The translations under genes and the position numbers were made by a program. From positions 5,044,083 to 5,108,082 of the forward strand of contig OX638355.1 in the NCBI GenBank assembly GCA_951813285.1: a stretch of DNA of 64,000 nucleotides, read 5' to 3'. Positions 26,215-35,237 of the stretch are shown piece by piece. A model generated the notes under the pieces. That model did no database searches and was not told the origin of the DNA. It saw nothing but the letters and a program-made list of their open reading frames with translations. Source of the stretch: Terriglobia bacterium. GTDB lineage: Bacteria; Acidobacteriota; Terriglobia; Versatilivoradales; Versatilivoraceae. The first letter of the stretch is position 1. Each line of letters begins with the position of its first letter.

Positions 26215-26700
26215 TCAAAAGAAATATGCCAGCAGGAAGACGGCAATCATCATGAAGACCAGCGACACCTTGACCGCCGTGCCCGCGACCATTCCCAGCC
26301 AAGTGCCGAAGCCCGCGCGGCCGGCCCTTTCCAGGTTGCCGTGGAGGCTCAGCTCACCCAGCACCGCCCCCAGGAAGGGGCCGACCAGCACCCCGACGAT
26401 GCCGAAGAACAGCCCCACCAGCGCACCCAGCCCGGCTCCGGCCGCGGCCCGCCCACTGGCGCCCGAACGCTTGGCCCCAAGGGCTCCCGCGACAAAGTCG
26501 GCCGCGTAGGCCAGCAGGGTGAGGCCCACCAGGACAACTACCGTGGGGGCGCCGACACGGGAGAACCCATCGATCCAGGCAGCCAGCACCAGGCCGGCCA
26601 GTACCAGCACCGTGCCAGGCAACCCCGGCATGATCGTCCCCGCCACCCCCACCGCCACCAGCAGCAGGGCCAGGATCCATAACAGGATTGACATTAGCAT
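26215..26700 (-). CDS. DUF456 membrane protein
   Basis: This 161-residue, glycine- and alanine-rich membrane protein has about four hydrophobic helices. It shows the DUF456 patterns VGVAGTIMPGLPGTVLVLAG near the N-terminus and GAGLGALVGLFFGIVGVLVG in the middle. The family role is unknown. Its high GC content and housekeeping character stand out among the lower-GC defence genes on both sides, so it may mark native chromosome between two acquisitions. It is convergent with the DUF262 gene. Confidence 0.85.
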   Translation of the reverse strand: MLMSILLWILALLLVAVGVAGTIMPGLPGTVLVLAGLVLAAWIDGFSRVGAPTVVVLVGLTLLAYAADFVAGALGAKRSGASGRAAAGAGLGALVGLFFGIVGVLVGPFLGAVLGELSLHGNLERAGRAGFGTWLGMVAGTAVKVSLVFMMIAVFLLAYFF

Positions 26701-26838
26701 TCGGAATCAGGCCTCCCTCTTGCGGGAATTCTCATCGCATGCCGAGATGTTTCTCCCGTCCCGAATGGAGCCACCGGGGTGTGGCAAACACGACCCCTCC
26801 CGGCAACCCTGACATGACCCTTCCCCACGGCAGCACCC

Positions 26839-26862
26839 AGCCATAGTCTAAGCCATAGTCTA
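26839..26862. repeat. 12-bp tandem duplication
   Basis: AGCCATAGTCTA occurs twice head-to-tail in the gap between the DUF456 gene and the HEPN-like gene. It is a small duplication with no assigned role. Confidence 0.85.
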
Positions 26863-26964
26863 ACGACGATTATCTGCCTCCAGAAGAGTCCACAGGTAGC
26901 CATATAATCGTAACCGAGTTAATTTCTGAAGCGAGAACCTGACTCATAGCGGCGCAAACTTCCA

Positions 26965-28068
26965 ATGGCGAGAAGGAACCGAAAAGTAGCGGAACGGTAC
27001 AAGTCTCTGCAACCGATTGCCCCAAAGGCAAATTTTTCGCTAGCCGGAGTGCGGGAAATGTACGCGGCCATCAGAGGTAAGGAGTTTGGCTGCACAATCA
27101 GCGGGCATTGTCGAACACAGATTTTAGAATTCCCGTGGATCGACTTCCGTCCGAACTGTGAGGAACCTCATCACTCCATTTTCAACTCTCCATCGGTTCA
27201 AGCGTGTGTGACTTCAAATTTGGTCGGTTACTTCGCAAACGCCACCCGTGGCAGGCATTACGCCATCAGTCCTTGCTTGCAACACGAGGTCGATGAAACC
27301 GACAAGAAGATCAGAGCCCAACAAAAAGACAGCGTACCGGTGTTTTTGGTGATCGAGGAGTATAACGATTTGACGCCAGTCCGGATGATCAAGAGTGAAT
27401 GCAGTATTTCGGACGAAGTACTCGTGCGAGATGATGAAAACGTACATGTGTTGGTTGGCGGCAGGGAAAATGAAGAGTTCATTACCGCTTGGGCTACGGT
27501 TGACGGCGCGTGGCCGACAATTCCCAATAATCACCAACTGGTAAATCTGATACTGGCAGGCGTCCGAGTCGCCCAGCAAACCCCAGATGCCATTCGCAAG
27601 TGTGTGGATCAGAGCTGTTTCGTCACGGACGACGGCTGCTTCGTGGATATGATGCGACCTACGGTGTCCGCGAGGGCACAAACAGCGACGGTGATGGATT
27701 CCAAAACTCTGAGAAGCAGGGCCGCAGAGTTTCGGACAGCCATTGCTGCCATGGGACGGGACATTGCGACCCCGCACATGGCGCTTCTTGTCAAGTCCAT
27801 GTACAGCGATGAGTACAAGGACGACACCTACCAGCGACTTGAGTATTTACGGTTGTGGCAATCGTTGGACGAGGCCGGCAAGAAATGCCTGAGCTACGAG
27901 GGAAATGTCAGGATGGACGACGAAGTTGTAGCTGGCAAGAAGACCCTGCGAGAGCTAACGGAATACAGGAATGCCATCGCGCATTGGTGGACGGACACCC
28001 TTGACGAGAACTTCCTGGCAGATCTGCGGCGGACTATAAACGAACTGATTCGACTTAAGTATTTCTAG
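26965..28068 (+). CDS. Unknown protein with C-terminal HEPN-type RNxxAH motif
   Basis: I do not recognise this 367-residue family. The N-terminal 230 residues show no known motif. From about residue 235 the protein looks wholly helical and ends in a segment TLRELTEYRNAIAHWW, with R335 and H340 giving R-N-x3-H, the classic HEPN ribonuclease signature (R-x4-6-H, with Asn after Arg). A HEPN domain would make it an RNA-cutting toxin or an RNase effector, which fits its place between a GmrSD-like gene and other defence-type genes. No antitoxin-like nucleotidyltransferase is adjacent, so it is not a standard MNT-HEPN pair. The ATG at 26965 lacks a strong ribosome site. Function is inferred from one motif only. 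Confidence 0.65.
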   Translation: MARRNRKVAERYKSLQPIAPKANFSLAGVREMYAAIRGKEFGCTISGHCRTQILEFPWIDFRPNCEEPHHSIFNSPSVQACVTSNLVGYFANATRGRHYAISPCLQHEVDETDKKIRAQQKDSVPVFLVIEEYNDLTPVRMIKSECSISDEVLVRDDENVHVLVGGRENEEFITAWATVDGAWPTIPNNHQLVNLILAGVRVAQQTPDAIRKCVDQSCFVTDDGCFVDMMRPTVSARAQTATVMDSKTLRSRAAEFRTAIAAMGRDIATPHMALLVKSMYSDEYKDDTYQRLEYLRLWQSLDEAGKKCLSYEGNVRMDDEVVAGKKTLRELTEYRNAIAHWWTDTLDENFLADLRRTINELIRLKYF

Positions 28069-28236
28069 GCGTTTCACGATTTGCTCAGCGACATCGCCTG
28101 GAGTGGGAAACCCATATTGGATTGTTGTATGCGCTCACCGACTCAGACGTCTGGATAAAGACGCTCGTCAATGCGCTGGTTCCATTTCCGCGGACGGACG
28201 GTGCAACCGTTGAAGCGCATGACTTTGCCACTTACT

Positions 28237-28677
28237 CTATGACTGTCGATGTGAATGATCCTTGCCCCACTTCGGACCGGCTACGTGCTTGGTTGCACCA
28301 GCCAGCTCTAGTCGGGTCAACCTGGATTGCTTTGAGCGATCATTTGTTCCTACCATGTGGTAGTGCCCGGGTTCGTCGGGGTCTTCGGACCGGATGAACT
28401 TGAAACCGTGGGACCTAATAGTCCCCGCGCTGATCGAGCCCACTGCGTATGCCGGATCTTTCTGGACCTGTTCTATCGAGCTCTCGGTCGCCCGAATCAA
28501 TGAACAGGGGCTGGGCTCAGGTTTTCGAGTTTCCTCGAACGCTTGACTGGAAAGGCGGGAATGGACGACCGGATCAGCTACGATCCAGCCTGGGTAGATT
28601 CGACGCCAGAATATCTCCTGATCGCCGACCGTCTCATCATCTGGTCCGTCGAATTTGGCCAGTTCCTCTAACGTCAT
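28237..28677 (-). CDS. Small unknown protein, third gene of a three-gene overlapping operon
   Basis: This 146-residue soluble protein begins MTLEELAKFDGPDDETVGDQ and has a WRRIYPGWIV motif near residue 27, a RLSSQAF block and an AGTIRSHGFKFI block about two-thirds along. The pattern 'W-x-RR-x-x-P ... (S)xxF ... AGxxR' recurs, to my memory, in small unannotated proteins found beside WDGxGAPP proteins like the next gene, but I cannot name a family. Translation probably starts at the ATG at 28677, directly behind the stop of the upstream gene (28682-28680), so the two are coupled. An overlapping plus-strand frame (28122-28397) was judged to be a shadow. Function unknown. Confidence 0.6.
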   Translation of the reverse strand: MTLEELAKFDGPDDETVGDQEIFWRRIYPGWIVADPVVHSRLSSQAFEETRKPEPSPCSLIRATESSIEQVQKDPAYAVGSISAGTIRSHGFKFIRSEDPDEPGHYHMVGTNDRSKQSRLTRLELAGATKHVAGPKWGKDHSHRQS

Positions 28678-28679
28678 CA

Positions 28680-29186
28680 CTAGCCAAATGCGGTGGCTAG
28701 CTCAGCTTGAACTTGATCTGGCTTGCCTGAGTCGATGTACGTTGGTTCTTGCTGAAGATCTCTCCTGGCCACGAAGAGCGAGAACCGATTCGGGCGCTCG
28801 ACTTCCAGTTCGACGTGGTGTGTCGGGGTGTGCCATTCCATCTGGACGCCGCCCCCAACGGTGGGAACAACCGACGGTTTTGGGATGGTTCGACTCGCTA
28901 GAGTGGCGAAGAGAGTCATCGCAAAGCTGATTGTGCTTCGATCAATGGGTGGTGCACCGTGCCCGTCCCAGTCCTCAGGTAAGTCCCGGAGTCTACGCAT
29001 CTCTGCGGTTGTACTCGAAACACATTCGAGGACTAATGGATCTAGGTCGACGGCTTTTGAACGACGGCGAATCCTCCTACGTAGAGGTACCCTGACATCA
29101 CTGTTGGCAGATGAGTCAAGGCGGAACAGGTTTCTAAGAATAGGAGCCGCATTACTGCCGGTTCGCTCAGTGCTTAGTAGGTTCAT
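28680..29186 (-). CDS. Small unknown protein with LPEDWDGHGAPP motif, middle gene of the operon
   Basis: This 168-residue protein has an Arg-rich stretch (VPLRRRIRRRSKAV) followed by the motif LRDLPEDWDGHGAPPID near residue 90, and a C-terminal beta-rich half (GGGVQMEWHTPTHHVELEVE). The W-D-G-x-G-A-x-P motif is seen in many short bacterial proteins of unknown role. The ATG at 29186 is preferred over the TTG at 29204. Its start overlaps the 3' end of the upstream gene by 20 bp and its stop abuts the next start. The three genes are therefore almost certainly expressed as one unit. Confidence 0.62.
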   Translation of the reverse strand: MNLLSTERTGSNAAPILRNLFRLDSSANSDVRVPLRRRIRRRSKAVDLDPLVLECVSSTTAEMRRLRDLPEDWDGHGAPPIDRSTISFAMTLFATLASRTIPKPSVVPTVGGGVQMEWHTPTHHVELEVERPNRFSLFVARRDLQQEPTYIDSGKPDQVQAELATAFG

Positions 29187-29568
29187 ACTCTTTACCAACT
29201 CCAATTTCCAAACCGCGTACCTTCTTCTTTCGCTGGGCGGTTAGCTTCATGGCCTGCGATTCCCGTGCCTTGTCTACAAGCCACTGGCCAATGCTTTCCG
29301 CATGTTCGGGAGTAAGAACGACACCGAACATCAGCGAACGAGTCACTTGCGAGCTAGGATCGTCAAGCTGTCTTTCAACCTCAGGACCAAGTCCGTCCGC
29401 TTCGGTCACGGCATGTGTAACCGACACTGGGCAGATTAGAGCCTCGTGAAAGAATTCGGCGGTGATATCACCCCGTGGCGTCACGCCACCCCAGACGCCG
29501 TTTACAGGAACTAAACGATATTCTCCGTCCCGAACGAATCGAAACTTGACCTTTTTTGAGTTTTCCAC
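29167..29568 (-). CDS. Small unknown protein with VWGGVTPRGD motif, first gene of the operon
   Basis: This 133-residue protein opens with MENSKKVKFRFVRDGEYRLV and the motif NGVWGGVTPRGDITAEFFHE near residue 24. A C-terminal helical segment (LTPEHAESIGQWLVDKAR) is followed by a basic, lysine-rich tail. The start is a GTG at 29568, since an in-frame TGA lies shortly upstream. It is the first of three overlapping minus-strand genes. I see no DNA-binding helix-turn-helix and no nuclease motif. Function unknown; the tight operon inside a defence region makes a three-part module plausible. Confidence 0.62.
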   Translation of the reverse strand: MENSKKVKFRFVRDGEYRLVPVNGVWGGVTPRGDITAEFFHEALICPVSVTHAVTEADGLGPEVERQLDDPSSQVTRSLMFGVVLTPEHAESIGQWLVDKARESQAMKLTAQRKKKVRGLEIGVGKEYEPTKH

Positions 29569-30433
29569 TGATGGGCTCCGTCATTGGACATTGAGCGCGA
29601 CCAACTCTGGTTGTGCTCTCGGATCTGATGGCAGACAGCTTTAGAGTAGGCGTCACTGCAATTACGCCTCTCGCCAGACCTAACCAGACCACTATAGAAA
29701 GTTTACCGGGTGCTTTTCCCGGACCTAACTCGTCGCGACCGTCAGCAGACCATTGGGGATGTACCACTAACGGAGCTACAGTCCAAATGTTCCCGACTCG
29801 CCGCAATAGCTTGATTGAGAGCAATTGGGCGAATCGCCTCGGGCATTGCCCCACCCGGCCTGTCAAACAATTTCTACTTTGCCAGCCGTACTGAACGCAG
29901 CTACGGCCACTCCTACAAGTATAGCGTAGTGTAACTCATACGTCTGGCGCAAAGGGTTTCTGGCTTCTCTACTAACACTGCCCTCATTCCTCATCTGCCT
30001 TATCTTATCTAGAAAGGTACGCGTGTCCGCTGCCCTGAAACATATAGTAAAGGACACCGGTAAGTTCGTCGATGTACTTGCTTCCCCGGTAGGTAATTGT
30101 CACGTTGTCTACTCACCTGGATTGATCCGCAAACCAGCGGACAGGTCCCTCAGAACAGCGCTAATTGCGTCGTCATGTTCGCCAGGATTACACCTTGAAA
30201 GTTACTGCCGAGAGCACACAGACTAACGAATCCAGTTTGCGCAAACTCGATGTTTCCTTAGTCTTCAACACATGTATGAGGTGGTGTTGGGTTCCTCGTG
30301 TTCAGATTTGGTTTGTCACGATCCAAATCCGAGCAGGCGTCTACAGGTAGCGGTACCTCTTTTGGCCGTCTGTTAGCTAAATGCCATTTCACTACAATCA
30401 AGGAAACTCCAAGCAGATTTGGAGGAAGCCACA
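29569..30433. other. Long intergenic region
   Basis: This 865-bp, relatively AT-rich gap lies between the divergent three-gene operon and the SEC-C gene. It must contain the promoters of both. I see no gene, RNA or repeat here that I can support. Confidence 0.5.
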
Positions 30434-31516
30434 ATGACAGAGACGGGACGCATCGGCAGGAATGAACGCTGTCCATGCGGTAGTGGGAAGAAGTTCAAGA
30501 AGTGCTGTGGCGGGCCGCAACCTGATTCGTCTGCTGACCCCGCCAGGGTGAAGCAGGGGGCCGGGCTGTTTGGCCCGGAGTCGGCGTTAGTCACCTCACT
30601 GCTCGACTCTTTTGCCCGATCGGTTAAGCCGCGCACCTATCCCATCATGCAGCACACCGAGTACGCGGCTCTTGAAAGCGTCGCGGAGCGCAATAAAGTC
30701 TATTGGCAGGAAATCCTCTACCGCGCACACTTTGGGGCCTGCGCGGCGTTGATGCGACTTCACGAGTGGCTGCATGGAAGCGAGCGCGCCTTGGCAGATG
30801 GAAACGTATTGATGCTGGCCGTGGGGATTCGCGGTTTCTTGGAAGCTGCAGCGGATACCTTTGAGTCCTTCTCAGACGTGCCGTCCAGCTTGGCCGACTC
30901 CTACATGGTGGTACGCAAGGCAATCAAGGGCGAGTTCTTTGAGCAACTCGCCTTGGCACCAGAACTCGAAAGCATGCTCATTCATTTTGCGTATGCGCGG
31001 AAACTCAAGCCAGGCGAAGGTCCGGAGCTGCATAGCGCGAAGACGGCAAAAGACACATTGTCAACGATTGCAGAGGCAATACCGGCGATCACGACCGTGT
31101 ACGCGGCGCTCTGCGACTACGCGCACCCAGCCCGGTCGAGTGTGTTTCGTTTCACCCATGAGATTACGCAGCCAGACAGGGTCACGTTTGACCCGCAGGT
31201 TGGGCAGGAGAAGACTGACGAAATTCTCATGCTGTCTGTTGAGGTCGGTCGGGTGGCGCTTATGCTCGGTGTCGGGCCAGTCGTAATGACACTGAAGGTG
31301 TTAAACTCATTCGTATTTGCCCCTGTGACTACGCCTTGGGTGGATGGCGTTTCGCAGCCCTTCTTGGAAATGTGGCACGGACTGGAACGCCGCTTGCAAA
31401 GCCAGACGCCACCGCGAGTCGCGACTGGTGCAGAACGCGATAAGCTCGTGGCCGATACGTGGGCGCAATACCGTCCCTCAGGAAAAGTAAGGCGCCGACG
31501 CAAGAGCAAGATCTAA
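30434..31516 (+). CDS. SEC-C zinc-motif protein of unknown function
   Basis: The 360-residue protein starts with a SEC-C zinc-binding motif, RNERCPCGSGKKFKKCCG (cysteines 13, 15, 24 and 25). The same fold at the SecA C-terminus contacts SecB or ribosomes. The remaining 320 residues are mostly helical with no motif I know, and the C-terminus is strongly basic (GKVRRRRKSKI). Proteins that join SEC-C to unknown helical domains are frequent in defence islands and around toxins, but no activity is proven. The ATG at 30434 was chosen because TTTGGAGGAAG precedes it; the upstream TTG at 30419 is part of that site. It is a single gene 328 bp upstream of hsdM. Confidence 0.75.
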   Translation: MTETGRIGRNERCPCGSGKKFKKCCGGPQPDSSADPARVKQGAGLFGPESALVTSLLDSFARSVKPRTYPIMQHTEYAALESVAERNKVYWQEILYRAHFGACAALMRLHEWLHGSERALADGNVLMLAVGIRGFLEAAADTFESFSDVPSSLADSYMVVRKAIKGEFFEQLALAPELESMLIHFAYARKLKPGEGPELHSAKTAKDTLSTIAEAIPAITTVYAALCDYAHPARSSVFRFTHEITQPDRVTFDPQVGQEKTDEILMLSVEVGRVALMLGVGPVVMTLKVLNSFVFAPVTTPWVDGVSQPFLEMWHGLERRLQSQTPPRVATGAERDKLVADTWAQYRPSGKVRRRRKSKI

Positions 31517-31844
31517 GACTTTGCAATAGGGAATAGCAAGGAGGATTCGCCCTGTCAGCACTTTTTCAGACTTTGTAGGCTTTACGAGCGCTGAGAAACG
31601 TCCCGACGCCAACCGTCACCCGCTGCTTCTGCCCTATCGAACAATTCGCGGAAACTAAGACACGGCATCAGCCACAAACAGTGCGCTGACCTCGTAGCAT
31701 GTAAGTTGAGCGAAGCCAATCACAATAGTCCAGGATTAAGGGCTCCTTGTGGTTGTGGTCTCGGTAGAGGAATACGAGTGGCTGAAAGTTATGGAGGGCG
31801 CCCGTGCCGAAGACGAAGGCCAGAGAGCAGGAGACCGATAGCGA
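31517..31844. other. Intergenic region upstream of the type I R-M operon
   Basis: This 328-bp region presumably holds the hsd promoter. There is no gene-sized frame with normal codon use. I see no clear control-protein operator. Confidence 0.4.
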
Positions 31845-33959
31845 ATGATTGCGGACCCCCTGACCGGTATCGAGAAGTTTGAGGCAGACCTCTGGAAGGT
31901 CGCGGACAACCTGCGGGCGAATTCGAATCTGGCATCGAACGAGTATTTCCTGCCCATACTGGGCCTGATCTTCCTTCGGCACGCCACCAACCGCTACTAC
32001 GAGGCAAAAAAGGCGATCGAGGAAGACAGGACGGCAGGCAGGATGCCGGATCGCCCACTGGTCAAGGCCGATTTCACCCGGCGCCGCGCCCTGATGCTGC
32101 CCCAAGAGGCGCGCTATGACGTACTGCTAGAGATGCGCAACGACGGCAATCTCGGCACCGCTGTGACCGCCGCCATGGAAGCCGTGGAAGACCGCTTCCA
32201 GCCGCTGGCGGGCCAGCTTCCGAAGGACTACGAGCGCTTCGACGACGATGTGCTGGAAGAAATGATGCGGACCTTCGATTCCGAGCCGTTGCGCAAGGCC
32301 TCGGGCGACGTGTTCGGCCGTATCTATGAATATTTCCTGGCCGAGTTCTCGGAGCAGGGCGCGCACGACAACGGCGAGTTCTTCACCCCGCCTTCGATTG
32401 TCCAGACCATTGTCAATGTCATCGAGCCCGACCATGGAGTCGTTTTCGATCCCGCTGCCGGTTCCGGAGGAATGTTCGTGCAGTCGAGTCACTTCATCCA
32501 AGCTAAAGCCCAGGACACCATGGAGCAAGTGACCTTCTACGGCCACGAGAAGAACGAAACCACCGCCAAGCTGGCCCAGATCAACCTGGCCGTTCATGGG
32601 CTGCAGGGCACAATCCGGGCCGGGAACGAAGCCATCACCTACTACAAGGACCCGCACGAATTGGCCGGCAAGTGCGACTTCGTCATGGCCAATCCGCCGT
32701 TCAACGTGGACGAAGTGGACGCCGAGAAGATCAAGGGCGATAAGCGCCTGCCGTTCGGCCTGCCCGGCGTCAACAAAGCGAAGAAGATCTCGAACGCCAA
32801 TTATCTATGGCTCTCTTATTTCTACAGCTACCTCAACCAGACCGGTCGGGCTGGGGTCGTCATGTCGTCTCAGGCCTCCAGCGCCGGACGGAACGAGGCC
32901 AAGGTGCGCCGGAAGATGGTCGAGACCGGCGCCGTCGACCTGATGATCGACATCCGCGGCAACTTCTTCTACACCCGCACCGTGCCCTGCCAGCTCTGGT
33001 TCTTCGACCGCGCCAAGGAGCGGGACCCCCAGCGGGCCGACCGCGTCCTCATGCTCGATGCGCGCAACATCTATCGCAAGGTCTCGCGCGCCATCTACGA
33101 CTTCAGCCCGGAGCAGCAGACGAACATCGCCGCCATCGTCTGGCTCTATCGGGGGCAACAGGCTCGCTTCCTCAAGCTGGTCGAGAGTTACCTCGCCCGG
33201 GCCGTTGCGGAAGGGCAGGCGGCCGGCGAGCCGCTCGCGGCGTTCAAGGACGCCCTCGGCAATCTGATCGATCTGACCAAACCCTTTGCAGCCGGGAAGC
33301 GGCATCCCAACCCGCTGGCCACGACCTGGGAGGAGCTCACCTCCGCACGGGCCGCGTTGCTGGCTGACATCGCAGCATTCGCGGTCGAAGCCGCGGCGGG
33401 AGCCGGCCACTGGTACGAAGGTGGGAACAATGGGGCGCGGGACAATGCTGCCCTGCATGCAGCCCGTGAAGGCCTGCAAGACATGGCCCAAGGCTGCCGG
33501 GACCTGACCAGACAGATCGATCTGGCGGCTAAGCTGGCTGGCCGGGCGATCGACATCGCGGTGAAGGAACTTGAGGCGCGGGAATCGGACCTCTGGAACA
33601 ATGCTGAAGTCAACAAGTCCCGCAAGGCGCTGGAGGACGCACGGGCCAGAGCCGTCGAGGCGCTTCGGCGGACGCGCTATTTTGTGCGGCAGGCCGACTG
33701 GCTGCAGGATCGCTTCCCCGAGGCCGAACTGCGGGATGTCGGAGGCTTGGTTAAGCTCGTCGATCGAAACGAGATCGAGGCGCACGACTGGAGCCTGACG
33801 CCAGGACGCTATGTCGGCGTGGCGCCCGAGGAGGAGGACGAGGATTTCGACTTCGAAGAGGCGCTACGGTCTATTCACATCGACCTAAAGGGCCTTAATG
33901 AGGAGGCGGCAGTCTTGGCGGCGCGGATCGCCCGAAATTTTGAGGAGTTGGGCGTGTGA
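31845..33959 (+). CDS. hsdM: Type I restriction-modification system, adenine methyltransferase subunit
   Basis: HsdM methylates adenine in the asymmetric target read by HsdS. The 704-residue protein has an N-terminal HsdM domain (about 8-140) and then the methylase core with the SAM motif DPAAGSGGMF at 202-211 and the catalytic NPPF at 283-286. It is longer than the usual 500-residue HsdM. The extra C-terminal part (about 430-704) is helical and partly coiled-coil, a form known from other long HsdM proteins. It is the first gene of an operon: its stop overlaps the hsdS GTG start by 4 bases (GTGA). Confidence 0.93.
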   Translation: MIADPLTGIEKFEADLWKVADNLRANSNLASNEYFLPILGLIFLRHATNRYYEAKKAIEEDRTAGRMPDRPLVKADFTRRRALMLPQEARYDVLLEMRNDGNLGTAVTAAMEAVEDRFQPLAGQLPKDYERFDDDVLEEMMRTFDSEPLRKASGDVFGRIYEYFLAEFSEQGAHDNGEFFTPPSIVQTIVNVIEPDHGVVFDPAAGSGGMFVQSSHFIQAKAQDTMEQVTFYGHEKNETTAKLAQINLAVHGLQGTIRAGNEAITYYKDPHELAGKCDFVMANPPFNVDEVDAEKIKGDKRLPFGLPGVNKAKKISNANYLWLSYFYSYLNQTGRAGVVMSSQASSAGRNEAKVRRKMVETGAVDLMIDIRGNFFYTRTVPCQLWFFDRAKERDPQRADRVLMLDARNIYRKVSRAIYDFSPEQQTNIAAIVWLYRGQQARFLKLVESYLARAVAEGQAAGEPLAAFKDALGNLIDLTKPFAAGKRHPNPLATTWEELTSARAALLADIAAFAVEAAAGAGHWYEGGNNGARDNAALHAAREGLQDMAQGCRDLTRQIDLAAKLAGRAIDIAVKELEARESDLWNNAEVNKSRKALEDARARAVEALRRTRYFVRQADWLQDRFPEAELRDVGGLVKLVDRNEIEAHDWSLTPGRYVGVAPEEEDEDFDFEEALRSIHIDLKGLNEEAAVLAARIARNFEELGV

Positions 33960-35200
33960 GAGACATCAGAGCCCAGTCTCGGGGAAATCTGTCACTCGAT
34001 GAAGTCTGCGAGTTTATCGTCGACTGTCTGCACAAGACGGCACCCACGCAATCGACCGGTTATCCATCAATTCGTACACCAAACGTCGGACGGGGTCGCC
34101 TCATGCTCGAAGGGGTCAATCGAGTTTCTGAAGACGTTTACGCAGAGTGGACTAAGCGAGCTATTCCTAAACCTGGTGATCTAATCATGGCGCGAGAGGC
34201 ACCCGCCGGGAATGTGGCGGTCATAAGAGAGGGTCAAACAGTCTGTCTGGGCCAGCGCACTGTCCACTTGCGCCCCGATCACGACAAAGTCGATCCAAAT
34301 TTCCTTTGCTACTACTTGCTTGCTCCACGACAACAGGGCGCTTTGCTGGCTGGCGAAACTGGCGCAACTGCGGGCCATGTAAATATGCGTGATATTCGGA
34401 AATTAGGGCTTGGCTCTCTCCCAACAGTGCCGACACAACAGAAACTTGGTCAGATCCTCTCCACCTATGACGACTTGATCGAGAATAATCGGCAGCGGAT
34501 TGCTTTATTGGAAGAGGCTGCGCGGCTGCTCTATCGCGAGTGGTTCGTCCACTTTCGTTTCCCCGGCCACGAAATTGTCAAGATCACCGACGACCTGCCC
34601 GAGGGGTGGGACTCTGTCCCCGTAAAGTCAGTTTGTAGTACGTACGACGATGGCGATTGGCTTGAGACTAAGGATCAAAGTGGCACAGACTTTCGCATCC
34701 TTCAGATCTCGAACATAGGGAGCAACTCGTTTGTTGAAACTGGTAATTGGCGATATATCACGGAAGAATCGTTCCGGCGCCTGAATTGCCACGAAGTTGT
34801 TCCAGGCGACATCCTTATATCCCGTATGCCCCGACCAATCGGTCGGGGTTGGATGGTAACTCCTATGCCGTTTCGTATCGTCACCGCTGTCGACGTTACG
34901 ATTGTTCGACCTGATCAGTCTCGGGTCGAACCATTCTTTCTGCTGCACCACATCAATTCCGATCAGAACGTGAGCCGATGTGAGGCAAACGCTACGGGGG
35001 CAACACGTCCGCGTATTTCACGCAAAAACATGGGCAATTTACCGATTATTTTGCCGCCAGTGGAATTACAGCGCCAATTTGGGGAGATTGCCTCAGAAAC
35101 TAACCGACTACGAGACAATCTCTTTAAACAGACTGGATGCCTTGTCAAAGCTCGTGACCTCTTGCTTCCACGCCTGATGAACGGGGAGATTGCGGTCTGA
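33956..35200 (+). CDS. hsdS: Type I restriction-modification system, specificity subunit
   Basis: HsdS reads the split DNA target and holds the HsdM and HsdR subunits. The 414-residue protein has the usual two target-recognition domains (about 12-150 and 210-370). Each is followed by a conserved helical spacer (first: LPTVPTQQKLGQILSTYDDL, about 160-179; second: ILPPVELQRQFGEIASETN, about 366-384). The start is a GTG at 33956 that overlaps the hsdM stop. The two domains are unlike each other, as expected for a two-part target. The recognised sequence cannot be predicted from this. Confidence 0.92.
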   Translation: MRDIRAQSRGNLSLDEVCEFIVDCLHKTAPTQSTGYPSIRTPNVGRGRLMLEGVNRVSEDVYAEWTKRAIPKPGDLIMAREAPAGNVAVIREGQTVCLGQRTVHLRPDHDKVDPNFLCYYLLAPRQQGALLAGETGATAGHVNMRDIRKLGLGSLPTVPTQQKLGQILSTYDDLIENNRQRIALLEEAARLLYREWFVHFRFPGHEIVKITDDLPEGWDSVPVKSVCSTYDDGDWLETKDQSGTDFRILQISNIGSNSFVETGNWRYITEESFRRLNCHEVVPGDILISRMPRPIGRGWMVTPMPFRIVTAVDVTIVRPDQSRVEPFFLLHHINSDQNVSRCEANATGATRPRISRKNMGNLPIILPPVELQRQFGEIASETNRLRDNLFKQTGCLVKARDLLLPRLMNGEIAV

Positions 35201-35237
35201 TGGAAACACGCGGCACCACCACGGGAGGGGAAACACG

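Noticed and set aside
28122..28397. 91-residue plus-strand frame overlapping the third small operon gene
   Set aside because: The minus-strand frame is coupled to two overlapping neighbours and has more protein-like motifs; this one has no ribosome site.
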